A stretch of DNA of 64,000 bases from Sabethes cyaneus. Lineage: Eukaryota > Arthropoda > Insecta > Diptera > Culicidae. Position numbers and translations under genes: made by a program. The DNA lies in NCBI RefSeq assembly GCF_943734655.1, contig NC_071354.1, positions 197,468,911 to 197,532,910 on the forward strand, read 5' to 3'. Position 1 is the stretch's first letter. Each line of letters starts with the position of its first letter. Under the pieces are notes generated by a model. That model was not told the origin of the DNA. It ran no database searches and saw only the letters and a program-made list of their open reading frames with translations. This document shows positions 1-10,439 of this stretch, one piece after another.

Positions 1-693
1 ATGAAGACTCGGTACTTGGAACTGCAGATCGCTAAATTTCGCAGGTTGCGAGCGGGTGCTGATTGACCAGCTTGAACCCCACAAACTTGGCATCTAGCTC
101 TCCAGGAAATCTGTCGCAAAGGAGAGAAGGTATGGAAGATCCGTGGCGGAAGGGCCCAGTTTTACCAAAGCGGTGGAACTACCAACGAAATGGGAACGGG
201 CTTTATGGTGTTGGGCGGAATGCAGGATCGCATGATAGATTGGAAGGCGATCAACGAGAAAATGTGTGTATTGAGGATAAAGAGCCGTTTCTTCAATTAT
301 AGCATCATTAACGTGCACTTCCCGCACGAAGGTAGACCCGCCGATGAGAAAGAAGCGTTCTACGCTAGGCTGGAGGCAACGTACGACAGCTGCTCATCAC
401 AGGACATCAAGATCGTCATCGGGGATATGAACGCCCAAGTCGGTAGGGAAGAAATGTATAGACCGGTGGTAGCACCCCATAGTCTGCACACCGACACGTA
501 CGATAACGGCCAATGGTGTATAAACTTCGCAGTTTCCCGCTGGGAAGGACCGCCTACCGGCAGAGCTTTATACACATGGCGGAGAAACGCTAGCAAAGGC
601 TCTACACGGGGTTATTTCGAGGATTTGGGAGGAGGAAAAGCTACCGGAGGAATGGATGGAAGGAGTGATCTGTCCCATCTACAAAAAGGGTGA
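1..693 (+). pseudogene. Endonuclease (EEP-type) domain of the RTE-like copy
   Basis: Frame 1 carries endonuclease-like sequence with stops near 62-72. It then reads openly through about 693. Visible landmarks are LALQEIC near 95-115, a GTGFMV segment near 193, YSIINVHFPHE near 300-330, and IKIVIGDMNAQVG near 408-447, which holds the GD-x-N-A catalytic core of this nuclease fold. In working elements the domain nicks target DNA to prime reverse transcription. The open stretch from 190 is only a surviving fragment; its Met is internal to the domain, so no start codon is assigned. The end (after about 590) is out of register because of the deletion that joins EN to RT. Confidence 0.8.
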
Positions 694-1381
694 TCGGCTA
701 GACTGCTGCAACCATCGCAGTATTACGCTGGTACACGCCGCTTACAAGGCACTCTCCCAGATCCTGTTACGCCGGCTGTCACCGATAGCACAAGGTTTCG
801 TAGGGAATTATCAGCTGGGTTTCATGGGGGCTCGCGCAATTACGGACCAAATTTTTACTATCCGACAGATCTTGCAGAAATGTCGGGAGTACAACATGCC
901 CATGCATCACATTTTTATTGATTTCAAAGCAGCATACGATACAGTCGATCGAGACAAGCTATGGCATATAATGCACGAACACGGTTTTCCGGACAAACTG
1001 ACGCGACTGAACAGAGCTACATTGGATCAAGTGATGTGTTTCGTACACATCTCTAGGACACTCTCGAGTCCCTTTGAGACGCGGCGAGGGTTGAGACAGG
1101 GTGACGGTTTATCCTGCATGCTGTTCAACATCGCTCTTGAGGGGGTGATCCGACGAGCGGGCAGCGAAACGAGAGGTACGATTTTTACCAAGAGTAGCCA
1201 ACTTCTAGGCTTTGCAGATGACTTCGATATCATTGCCAGGAACTTTGCGACGGCGGAGGCAATCTACGCCAGACTGAAAGCGGAGTCTAGGAGAATTGGG
1301 CTAAAAATAAATGCGTCGAAGACCAAATACATAAAAAAAAGGGCTCAAAGGAAACAAACGCGCGCCTCCCACGGACGGTAA
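656..1381 (+). pseudogene. Reverse transcriptase domain of the RTE-like copy
   Basis: The 241-residue open frame covers most RT blocks. It opens with a VICPIYKKGDRLDCCN segment, continues through HHIFIDFKAAYDTVDRDKLW and the GLRQGDGLSCMLFNIALE block, and reaches the catalytic FADD box at 1211-1222. It ends with the GLKINASKTKY block. Having FADD rather than YADD is normal for this group of elements. The Met at 656 lies inside the domain and in a different frame from the upstream endonuclease, so this is not an independent gene. After about 1330 the frame drifts into an AAA-rich stretch and stops at 1381. Confidence 0.85.
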
Positions 1382-1985
1382 CCGTTGACGGCGACGAACT
1401 ATAAGTGGTAGTTCGTGTATTTGGGATCGCTGGTGACCACGGACAACAACACTAGTAAGGAGATCCAGTGGCGCATCCAAGCGGGAAATCGGGCCTACTC
1501 TGCCCTTCGTAAAACGCTATGATCAAGAAGCATACGCCGCCGCACGAAGCTAACAATGTACAAAACCATTATTAGACCGGTAATTCTTTATGGACTTGAA
1601 GCCGTGACGCTGCTCACGAAGGACATACGCGCCCCTGCCCTATTTGGCGAAGTACAAACTGAAAGCGGAGAGTGGCGGAGGAGTATGAATCACGAGCTAC
1701 AGGCACTGATTGGGGAAACTCTCATCGTACAACTAGCGAAAGTTAGCAGGTAACGGTGGGCCGGACACGTCGTGAGATTGCCGGAACGACAGTGCGACGA
1801 AAATAGTCCTCTTCAACAACCCCACCGGCACCAGGAACAAGGGGGCCCAATGTGCATGATGGCTCGACCAGGTCATAAGCGGTTTGCGACTTCTGAGACG
1901 ACTAGGAAATTGGCGACGAGTGGCCCAAGACCGAGTTGAATGGAGACAAGTGCTTGAAACGGCACGAGCCACCCCGGCTCTATGC
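1382..1985 (+). pseudogene. C-terminal region of the RTE-like polyprotein
   Basis: Broken frames continue the RT protein. One carries LGSLVTTDNNTSKEIQ-like sequence (about 1425-1470). The next, 1556-1753, carries MYKTIIRPVILYGLEAVTLL and an ELQALIGE segment. It is followed, after a stop, by a RWAGHVVRLPE-like segment (about 1756-1790) and an RVEWRQVLETARAT-like end (about 1930-1975). The same order is seen in the copies at 4840-5340 and 41305-41950, so the assignment rests on comparison inside the window. At least three frame breaks make it non-functional. Confidence 0.75.
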
Positions 1986-2002
1986 TGAAGAAGAAGAAGA
2001 AG

Positions 2003-2350
2003 TTTACGGCCCCTTGGGAGGCTCCGTAGCCACAAGGTTAGCGAGTCTGCTTTGACAAGCGAGTGGTCGTGGGTTCGAATCTTAGTAGAATCAAGCCTCA
2101 GGCCCCTCATTTACTCTTCCTTCATGCTGAATTCTATATATTTACCTACTAAAGCCTCTTAATAGTGCAAAAGTTCCTCCTATAGTTAAGTGTACTGGTC
2201 AGAGGAACAGGAGTCCTCGCCAGGGACGGCTATAACATGAGAAAGTGCTGGCAGCGAGGAATAAGTGGGCTAGGTAGATCAAGCGTTGAAGGAAGGGCAA
2301 ACCCCAATACACACAAGCACGCATAAAATTTAATTAATTTAATTTAATAT
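2003..2350 (+). mobile_element. tRNA-derived SINE-like element (family A)
   Basis: Immediately after the GAA tail of the RTE copy lies a tRNA-like head. An A-box-like TAGCCACAAGG sits at 2027-2037 and a B-box GGTTCGAATCT at 2072-2082, about 45 bp apart, as in RNA polymerase III promoters. The body continues as non-tRNA sequence to an AT-rich end (TTTAATTAATTTAATTTAAT-type) near 2325-2348. It is not a tRNA gene because the acceptor stem and anticodon arm do not fold cleanly. It differs in sequence from the SINE family at 16187, 43383 and 55577. The 3' limit is approximate and no target duplication was found. Confidence 0.6.
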
Positions 2351-3119
2351 CGCTCACTCAATGGGGATTATAGGAAAATGAAATGCAGTGCAGTTCATAC
2401 AGCAAACACCCGGACGATATTACAATAGATCAATTATACCGGTCGCAGTAATGAGTCCACACATGGAAATATAACACCCCTTCCAAAGACGGAAGGTGCG
2501 CTCTCGAATAGCTGTTACGGATGAAACTTCTCGTCAGGCCAGGCTTACGTTTAAACGACTATGTCGAATTTCGACTCTGTTACAGCAATAAGAGAGTCAT
2601 TAATTTTGGTTCAAAGTCCGCGCACGTTCTGGAAGTAAATCAGCAGCGATTTGGAAAAGTTTTGCTGCATGTTAGGCACCGAGCTGGAAACGGGGAATGC
2701 ATCATACATCCCGGTTTAGCTCCAGATATCGGTGGAGATGCGTTGAGATGCTTAGAGCAGCATGCTACGTCAAGCCGGTATAAATTGATGGAGAGAATGA
2801 CGTGAGAGCGGGAACGCTTGGGTAAACAAAATCTGTTGCAGTGGTAGTAAGGAAATAATCACAATAATACTTTCCAGGATTTGCGTTTCGGAGATTTCGT
2901 TCCGTACAACTGCACGCAGGTCTAGAACGACTGATATGCGCTGGCATGAAGAACTTGACCGTGGCAGGGGTAAACAAGCTTCGATAATTTGCTAGGATCG
3001 ACAGCATCGATTTGTTGCGTCGACCTACTGAAGAGTACGGGTGATGCTCGTACAGTCAGAATCAACTACATTTCCGAAGATCCTTGAGCAACAACTGAAT
3101 CTGAAGTAGTCGCAGGAGT
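2351..3119. other. Unassigned stretch upstream of the second RTE copy
   Basis: There is no recognised domain. An open frame at 2521-2805 (94 codons, plus strand) has no motif I know. The stretch may include degraded 5' sequence of the following retrotransposon, since the endonuclease homology only becomes readable near 3125, but I see no alignment that proves it. Confidence 0.4.
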
Positions 3120-3160
3120 TCCATACGGTATTCTGATTCTTCAACATAAGCATCATCAAT

Positions 3161-3660
3161 GTGCACAGCTGTCACCTCAGAAGTAACGATGACGACAAGG
3201 ATGAATTCTACGCGCAGTTGGAGAGTGTATACGACCGCTGCTCAAAACATGATATCAAGATCGTCATCGCGGATTTCAATGTTCACGTTGGCCAGGAGGA
3301 GGAATACAAACCGGTGATTGGAAGGTTCAGCGCACACCAGCGGACCAATGAAATGGGCCTAAGACTTATCGACTTTACCGCCTCCAAGAACATGGTCGTA
3401 CGTAGTACGAATGCTACACAAGTACATCTGGAGGTCACGTAATCAGACAAAATTCTCAGACATTATCTACGTCAGATCCCATCGAACCGCTAACGTTGAC
3501 TCGGACTACGTGAACAACATTCGGTGCCGACGCGAGGCTAGATCTCGCGCGGCTGAAGGAGTCAGACATCGTCACATCGTTCTCAGGAAACGCGTTCTAC
3601 CAGAAACTGAACGGATCCCACAAATGCTTTGTACCGCGTGTGAAAATGTGTCGGGATTAA
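3161..3660 (+). pseudogene. Endonuclease domain and start of linker, RTE copy 2
   Basis: The frame 3161-3442 encodes EFYAQLESVYDRCSKHDIK, then IVIADFNVHVGQEEEYKPV and GLRLIDFTASKNMVVRST. This is the central and C-terminal endonuclease. The usual GD of the catalytic GD-x-N motif reads AD here. The protein continues in another frame (3411-3668) with HKYIWRSRNQT and DIIYVRSHRTANVDSDY, matching the end of the endonuclease fold, which ends in an SDH-type motif in active enzymes (here SDY). The loss of the GD glycine and the SDH histidine adds to the frameshift evidence for decay. Confidence 0.8.
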
Positions 3661-3764
3661 ATTGGTAGTATTGTGAGGTAACCGATAGGTGGAGGCAGCA
3701 CTTCGACGAACACCTGAATGACGGCCAGGCGGAGAAACATGGCGGCGGGGAAAGCGATTTCGAC

Positions 3765-4786
3765 GATGCAACAATGCGGAACAGGAAGAGATGCCAGTCC
3801 CAACGATAGCCGAAGTTAAGGAGGCCATCATGCACCTAAAGAACAACAAATCAGCTGGGAAAGATGGCATCGGAGCGGAGCTTATTGAAATGGGACCAGA
3901 AAATCTGGCCGTTTGTATGCACCGGCTAATTGTTAGAATTTGAGATACGTAACAGCTACCGGAGGAGTGGAAAGATGGGGTTATCTGCCCGATCTATAAA
4001 AAGGGCGACAAGTTGGACTGTGAGAACTATCGAGCGATCACCGTTCTTAATGCCGCCTGTAAAGTGCTGTCACAAATCATTTTCCGCCGACTATCACCAA
4101 TTGCGAACAGATTTGAGAGAACTTATCAAGCCGGATTCGTCGAAGGTCGGTCTACAACGGATTAAAAATTTACACTGCGGCAGATCCTCCAAAGGGCCGT
4201 GAATACAGTTCCACGCACCATTTGTTCGTTGACTTCAAAGCCGCATATGATACCATCGACAGGAAAGAGCTATGGAAAATCATGGACGAGAACAGCTTCC
4301 CAGGAAGCTCATCAAACTGATTAAATCTACGATGGATGGTACACAGTGCTGTGTTTAGATTTCGGCTGGATTGTCAAGTTTATTCGAATCACACAGAGGG
4401 CTTCGTCAAGAAGCTGGTGTTTCATGCCTGCTGTTCAACATAGCACTACAAGATGTTATGAACCGAGCGCTTTCAACATGCGGGACCCGATCTTCAACAA
4501 ATCTAGTCAATTTATATGCTTTGCCGATGACATGGATATTATCGGCAGAACATCTGTGGCGGTGGCTGAACAGTACACCAGACTAAAGCGCGAAGCAGAA
4601 AAGATTGGGTTAAAGGTAAATACGTCTAAAACAAAGTACATGCTGACCAGCGGAACCGAGGCCGACCGATGCCGCTTGGGCAGCAGGATATTGATCGACA
4701 GCGATGAGTTTGAGGTAGTCGACGAATTTGTCCACCTTACCTCACTGGTAATGGCGAACAATTATACCAGCCGGCTGCAGCCGTGA
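3765..4786 (+). pseudogene. Reverse transcriptase domain, RTE copy 2
   Basis: Pieces in several frames line up as one RT. They are EVKEAIMHLKNNKSAGKDGI (about 3810-3870), LPEEWKDGVICPIYKKGDKL with ENYRAITVLNAACKVLSQII (about 3955-4080), then YQAGFVEGRSTTD, FKAAYDTIDR-like sequence near 4235-4265, and GLRQEAGVSCLLFNIALQDV (4395-4455). FADDMDIIGRT follows at 4520-4552, with the catalytic FADD box at 4520-4531. The last frame (4346-4786) also holds YTRLKREAEKIGLKVNTSKT. A stop after RSTTD and further frameshifts near 4300 and 4480 separate the blocks. Confidence 0.82.
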
Positions 4787-4789
4787 GAT

Positions 4790-5340
4790 TCGGAGGCGTA
4801 TTATCAGCGAAAGTCGTGCTTACTATGGGCTTCAAAAGCAATTGGGGTCGAGCAGACTAGATCCCCGTGTAAAGTGCACCCTGTACAAGACGCTTATTAG
4901 ACCGGTTGTTCTCTACGGGCATGAAACATGGACAATGCTCGTGGAGGACCTACGAGTGCTCGGAGTCTTCAAACGACGAGTGCTAAAACGATCTTCGGCG
5001 GCGTATAGGAGAACGGAGTACAGAGGCGAAGGATGAACCATGAATTCGCACAGCTCTATGGCGTACCCAGTATCCAAAAGGTGGCCAAAGCAGGACGGAT
5101 ACGATGGGCAGGGCATGTTGCAAGAATGCCGGACAACTACCCTGCAAAGATGGTGTTCGCCTCAAATCCGGTAGGAACAAGACGACCAGGAGGGCAGCGA
5201 GCATTATGATTAGACCAGGAGGAGCGAGATCTGGCGGAGAGTACTCGGTGTCCGAGGAATTGGAGAGCGGTAGCCTTCAACCGAGTTACATGGAGAAATT
5301 TTGTTCAACATGCTTTGTCTTAGGACGGCAAGCCAGCTAA
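4790..5340 (+). pseudogene. C-terminal region, RTE copy 2
   Basis: The sequence resumes after a frameshift with RIISESRAYYGL-like sequence and the frame 4842-5036 (CTLYKTLIRPVVLYGHETWT). It then moves to another frame near 5032 with MNHEFAQLYGVPSIQKVAKA, RIRWAGHVARMPD and a GTRRPGGQRALWLDQ segment, ending at RNWRAVAFNRVTWRNF before 5340. This matches the tail order of the copy at 1382-1985 and is characteristic of RTE-type proteins. There is no RNase H motif. Confidence 0.75.
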
Positions 5341-5355
5341 GTGAGTAAGTAAGAA

Positions 5356-8300
5356 GCAGTTCGTTTGAACTGTTTAAAAGATTTTACAAAAACATTTATT
5401 GCAACTTCTGGTTATTCCTCTTCGTTTGAACAGAATTTGAGCTGGGTTTTTATGATGCGTTTTAATAACATTATTGATTATTTAATAACTTTTTGATTGA
5501 AAAGTCTGAGTTACTCACAAAAACTTTCTCTAACTCGTACTAAATGCTCACATGTTAATTTGAAACTACATTTTTCAATTAAAAAAGAAATATGACTAAT
5601 AGAAATGTGGTCGATTAACCGATTACTTATCCACAAATGATCGCGTAAAATAACAATTGAGGAAAAACTATTCAATTGTTTGTTGATCGATTAATCAAAA
5701 AATCGGACATCACTAAATTCAACCTTCAAGAAATAACAAACAATGCAGTAACTTCTTCTGAATCATGAATCATCGGTTATAATTGGAGATTTAATATATT
5801 CATTAAGCTTAACGTAAGCCTTTAACATCTTCATCCATAAATTCCAACTAATCCAGTGAATACAGCGCCAAAATACGGCCTGGCAGTAATCAGCACCATT
5901 GGTGTCAAGATAAAATGTTATTTTTTTCCTTGCTAGATTAAAGCAGGAAGTTGACTCATTCAGGCCGAGCAAAGTGTAAATAATGCTTTCCTCTAAAAAT
6001 GTTCCTTTTTCATTCTACTTTTTTTGCCACGGGCCCATCGTGCGTCCGGACCCTCCTACCCTAGAGCATTTGCGGCGAATATCTTTTCTGGTGGTCTAAA
6101 TTCTAATTGCTCAATTATCGGACAGTTTCTCTTTAGTCCGTTTTTTTTGTTTTGATCGAAGTACAAGCTCACTGACTGCCACTGACTGGCGGTAGTGTTT
6201 TCTGGCTTATGGAAGATTAAGGCCAAGGGGGTGGTATGGAAACTTATTTGGACCCTAATTATTTCCCATCATATTAAAGGAGGTTCACGTGGGAGTCTTC
6301 GGAAAGCGTGGATTGTTTGACTTTGCCCCCCTTTACTTGATGTCACTGATTAAGGCACCGTTCCATTCGCTTTAGCTAAAAAACGCATTTTGCTACCGGC
6401 TATAGAAGGTAATATTGAACAAAATAATCTGGGGATTTTGTAATGGCGTTGAAAGGAGTATTTTTTTGTCAATGCCTTTGACAAAAAAAAGTTCAGTTTA
6501 GTTACCGAGGGGTACTTCAATAGTAGACTTTTGGTATATTATAGAAATAACAGTTCATATGTCTACGTCTAGAGTCTAGATATTATTGCTAATTGGGTAA
6601 AAGAGCTAAAAGAATTACCCCTTGATATCTAGCACATTTAATGAATGGGGCAGCAATCTTCCTCACACGCCTGAACTGATAGCACAAACGGATATTTTTT
6701 AAAGCCGAAGAAATCCTGCCTAAGCAAACTCCGCAATCATGTGACCGTCTGGTCTGGATAATCCTTTACATGCTCGTCCAGTCAGTCAGTGGCATGGAAG
6801 CTCACACGAAGTTACGTTGCCGCCGGTTGCATTTTGCGTGCTGCGTGCATTGTGTGTATGATTATGATAATCTTCAAATTGCATAGCTGCTTCTGCTGCT
6901 GATGCTGGTGCTGCTGCTGTTGCAAATACTGTTTCTTGGACAGAAAAACCGCCTTGAAGAGCATGTTCCCCACCACATGCACTTGAAGTCCATAATAGCT
7001 CTCTTCAGTTGAATACCGATCAACTGTGGACTTGAAGTGCGCCAATTCAGTGGTGCCACAACATATTGGAGTATTAAAGCGGTTCAAATTTAGATAACAA
7101 ATAAAAGGCATAAAACATGTTCGAATTTCACTTGTGACTATTAAGAATCGTCTGTTTTTCAAATCGATTGACGCGTAAGAAAACTCATTGAACCACCCTA
7201 CTGATCGATACGCATACCTTCGATGGACTCCCCGAAACAATCCGCGCGGCTCCGATGCGAAACGAAGGGCTCTCGGATTAAAGGATTGCGATATTATTTA
7301 GTTGTAATAAATCAAATTAACCAATTTTAAATTTCAATCAACGGCGGCTGCTACAAGCGACCGGTTGGCTACCACACACAGCTGCCGCCGCCGCCACCGC
7401 CGTTGGATGCGCGGCGGACTGCTGCTGCTGCGTTCGGGATTATCTCCGGAGCAGTGCCTGTGAAGGACCCTGTATTTCGGCACCGGTCGGGTATTTTTTT
7501 CTTATACGACGGGAGGGGTGATCAGACGCCAGAGCGCGGAACCGAGCGGGTAAGTCGATTCTCATGTTCAGCGGTCTTGTTCTTGATCCGCGCGACGATC
7601 GGTGAGATAAATCCTACCCGAGATAACAATCTCTGCTGCTGGAGATTGGTTGGTCGGTTGGTCGGTCGGTCGGACCCAACCAGGGTTTGGCTGCTCCGAC
7701 TGGCAAGTAAACTTGTCAGTGAAAGGAAAATGAACCATTGAAGGTAACTTTTGCCAGCCGCAGTTGTTCGTTAATGCAATCAACCGGCAGGTAGGAGGAC
7801 ATGAACAATCGCTGTTACAAGATAATCATCTTCCAGTTTATTTGAAGATTAATGATTTTCTGATAGAGTCAAACCTTTATCGTGCATAATTCCGCTGATC
7901 GTTGAAAGACTTTTGGGTGTTCTCAAAACATGGACAAATAAATGGGGCTGACATTATTAAAACGCCACCGTCAATGTCAAGTGGTGCAAATACACATTTA
8001 TTTGGCGACGCAATATTCCGAAATCGATTTTCGAACAGCCTTCACTCACGAGACTTCCAGCAGGCATTCGTCTGGTGTGATTAGATAGCCTGTCGTTGTT
8101 TATCACGCGCCAAGAGATAACATCATTCAGTGCGGTACACATGATCGTCAATAGCTCGTACGCGGGCACCGTGACCGGACCATGGTGGTGTTTGCATGAA
8201 TTCACCGAATCCTCAGACATCCGCTCGTGCGTTGCCTTATCAGTCAGAGTCCAACCCGCCACTGCCGGTTACCGCCTCCGATGACGTTGATCGATAGTGG

Positions 8301-9238
8301 CATGCTTTCGAGCGTGACAAATTACTGTCATCTGTTCGGGAACGGTTCGGTTGAGTGCACCTATGCAGAGCCGGTTCAAATCCAGCAAAGTCTGTCCGAG
8401 CGACTGAAAAGATCGTGTTACATGCGCCTGCCAGCATCCGTCCGCAACCGGTACTGGGCTGTGGTTGAATGCGGTGTGACAGCGGACAAAACTCTGTTTT
8501 CCTGTCAGCCACCACGAAGAGCCGGGTAAAGCCCAACTCGAGCGGTTCGCTCGCTGCAGCCAAGCCACCAACGGGCGGCCGAGCCGCACTGCGATGGTGG
8601 GCGATGAAACTTGATAACAGCTTGTGTCACGGGCAGTTGCATCGGAGAATGCGACGATTCCAGCCAGCAGCGCAGCGCAGCGGTCCGGTTGCAGGATCTA
8701 ACCCAATTGGCCTATGGACCCTGGAAGGAGGTTCCGCTAATGGCGAGTCACTCCTACGTTATGGATTTGGGAAGAGTAAGCCGACGAAAGGCTTCGTCAC
8801 ACAATCTTAGATGTTGAGCTGCTCCATCTGCTGGTTATCTTGAAAGAACACAAGACGTGTTCTCAGCAGCTAGTATTCCGTTGTTTCTAGGTCAATTTCA
8901 GCCTTTCTGGAGCTAAATGAGGAGAAAAGATACATTTTCAAACCAACCAACTGCTACATTAAAGGCTCTAATAGTAGCTAAGTCAAATTAAAAATGTATA
9001 TCTTAAAAAAAGAAACAAATTTACAATTACAGTATTAATTATAGTTTGACTATATCAATTTGACTTTGACTTTGACTTTGATCAATTAGCGGGCAGAGAA
9101 ATTTTTACAATACTACTGCTTGATTTAGGAATGCTTAGGAATTCATAGAAATACATACGTGAATTTTGATATTTCATTTAAAGCTAAAGATTCACTGTTT
9201 GTCATGAACTGTATGATCTTGATCTGTGCGTTGAACGA
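5356..9238. other. No recognisable gene; mixed AT-rich and GC-rich unique sequence
   Basis: 5356-7300 is AT-rich with no coding signal. 7320-8820 is noticeably more GC-rich, with CTG/CCG triplet runs near 7381-7430 and a (GGTC)-type run at about 7648-7676. It carries many short overlapping frames on both strands, which is the pattern of GC-rich non-coding DNA rather than a gene. A minus-strand frame at 6812-7240 (142 codons) contains a glutamine/histidine run from CTG repeats and an isoleucine run, with no domain. Around 9185-9225 a short sequence is shared with about 31108-31160, so at least that part is a dispersed repeat. Confidence 0.5.
9060..9081 (+). repeat. Short TTTGAC tandem repeat
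   Basis: Between three and four consecutive copies of TTTGAC are visible (TTTGACTTTGACTTTGACTT). It is a small simple repeat with no associated gene. Confidence 0.8.
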
Positions 9239-9239
9239 T

Positions 9240-10165
9240 AATATAGAGTAGGGCGGGGCATAAGTGCGATGTTTGAAGTTGTCATCAATTTTCGTGAGAT
9301 ATAGAGAAGGACAACAACATAATATATTTTATAGTCATGCAGTAACTCATTGTCTTTACATTCAATTATAAATCATCTGCGGTAATAGTGTTTTGCAAAA
9401 TAAATTCTTCTTTCTTCTGATCAAGTGCCGATTCGCACTTTTACCCCACTAGCGGGGTCAAAAGTGCAAAGCTCGAATCCATGAAATTAGCACAACAGTA
9501 GCTAACAAAACCATATTATCTCCAATCTGCGTTATGTTTCGGTAAGGAATATTCTCAATTTGCGCCTTTTCTATTTTGCGCTGGTGTATTGCAGACACCG
9601 TTAGATCGAAACTTTGTTTTGTTTCATCAGCGGAAAAACATTGTATTCCTTCGGCCAAGATCTGTAGAACACACAGTTTCCTGCAGATCTTCGATCCTTC
9701 GAGCCTTAAGCTGTACATAATTAGCTATACATTTTCGCCTCGTCCATGAATCGCACTTTTACCCCGTCCGTGAATCGCACTTTTGCCCCACTAGGCGCTT
9801 GACGGGGTTAGATTAAATTACGGAAAAGCGAAATATATTTTGTAAATTCTTTTCACCGTATTTTCAAAACAGATATGTGAGTGATGTAAACCGCTGCTAT
9901 AAATTTTTAACAAGTAATATCCTCCTGTTGATATCGTATTTGCCGTATAACGAAAAATTACAACAAAACCGCCCCAAAATAACATGTGCACAAAACTGAG
10001 CAACTATGCTTCGTAAGCAACCAAAGTTTACGTTAGATTCAAGCTGTTAAAGTAGTAACCCATCCATGCCAATGTAGTTAATTTACTCGGAATCTGTACC
10101 GATAAATCATTGAATCGCACTTTTGCCCGCATCGCACTTTTACCCCTCCTTACTCTATCACTGAT
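9240..10165 (+). mobile_element. TIR element with repeated GTGCGATTC motifs (family B)
   Basis: The left end reads AGAGTAGGGCGGGGCATAAG, and the right end reads, in complement, AGAGTAAGGAGGGGTAAAAG. Both are followed by TGCGATG, giving terminal inverted repeats of about 28 bp. The motif GGGGTAAAAGTGCGATTC, or its complement, recurs internally near 9425-9470, 9745-9800 and 10110-10150. A part-copy of the same family lies inverted at 14555-14895, with homology along the whole right third. I see no transposase frame, so it is a non-autonomous DNA element. The target duplication is unclear (AT or TA at the edges). Confidence 0.7.
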
Positions 10166-10439
10166 ATTTTATCCCTGATCCTGAGGCTTGACCTCAAACC
10201 ATCAATGGTGGCGAATATCAGCCTATTCAGTTGGAAAACTAAGTTCTGTCACAATTCGCCATAACTCATGTCGCTTTAGGCGTACGCTGACTTCTAGTCT
10301 ATAAACAGATGATCTGCAAGTCTGCAAGTTAAATTCTCGAAATTTGTCGAAGATCTATCACAAAAGAAATATTTGGTCGGTTGTGCAGTGATATTCGCCA
10401 ATAAAGTATTCAAAGAGACTGGAACTAATTAGAATTGAA

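Larger units (their letters stand above)
1..2001 (+). mobile_element. RTE-like non-LTR retrotransposon copy, defective
   Basis: This non-LTR retrotransposon copy runs off the left window edge. In order it shows an apurinic-type endonuclease domain, an abrupt junction, a reverse transcriptase domain and a C-terminal tail, and it ends in a short GAA/AAG simple repeat near 1987-2001. An EN+RT protein without RNase H and a short 3' simple-repeat tail fit the RTE clade (JAM-like elements are known in mosquitoes). The region between EN and RT is shortened by roughly 200 or more residues compared with the related copies in this window. Frames change at about 656 and 1381, and there are in-frame stops after the RT. 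The copy is certainly dead. The clade name is inference from motifs, without an alignment. Confidence 0.85.
3120..5355 (+). mobile_element. RTE-like non-LTR retrotransposon copy 2, defective
   Basis: This is a second, diverged copy of the same general type as 1-2001, with a more complete EN-linker-RT-tail order. The endonuclease begins inside a SIINVHSCH segment near 3147. The EN-RT linker and the full RT follow, then the C-terminal tail, ending near 5355 in AGTGAGTAAGTAAGAAG. It contains many single-base frameshifts (about 3420, 3650, 3940, 4165, 4320 and 4790) and stops, so no full protein can be made. Sequence differences from the copy at 1-2001 (for example FADDMDIIGRT instead of FADDFDIIARN) suggest a different subfamily. 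Confidence 0.85.

Noticed and set aside
2027..2082. A functional tRNA gene
   Set aside because: A and B boxes are present, but no cloverleaf with paired acceptor stem forms; a SINE explains it better. The same holds at 16187, 43741 and 55577.
6812..7240. 142-codon minus-strand frame with a Gln/His run
   Set aside because: The run comes from CTG repeats; the rest has no domain and ends in an isoleucine run from a simple repeat.
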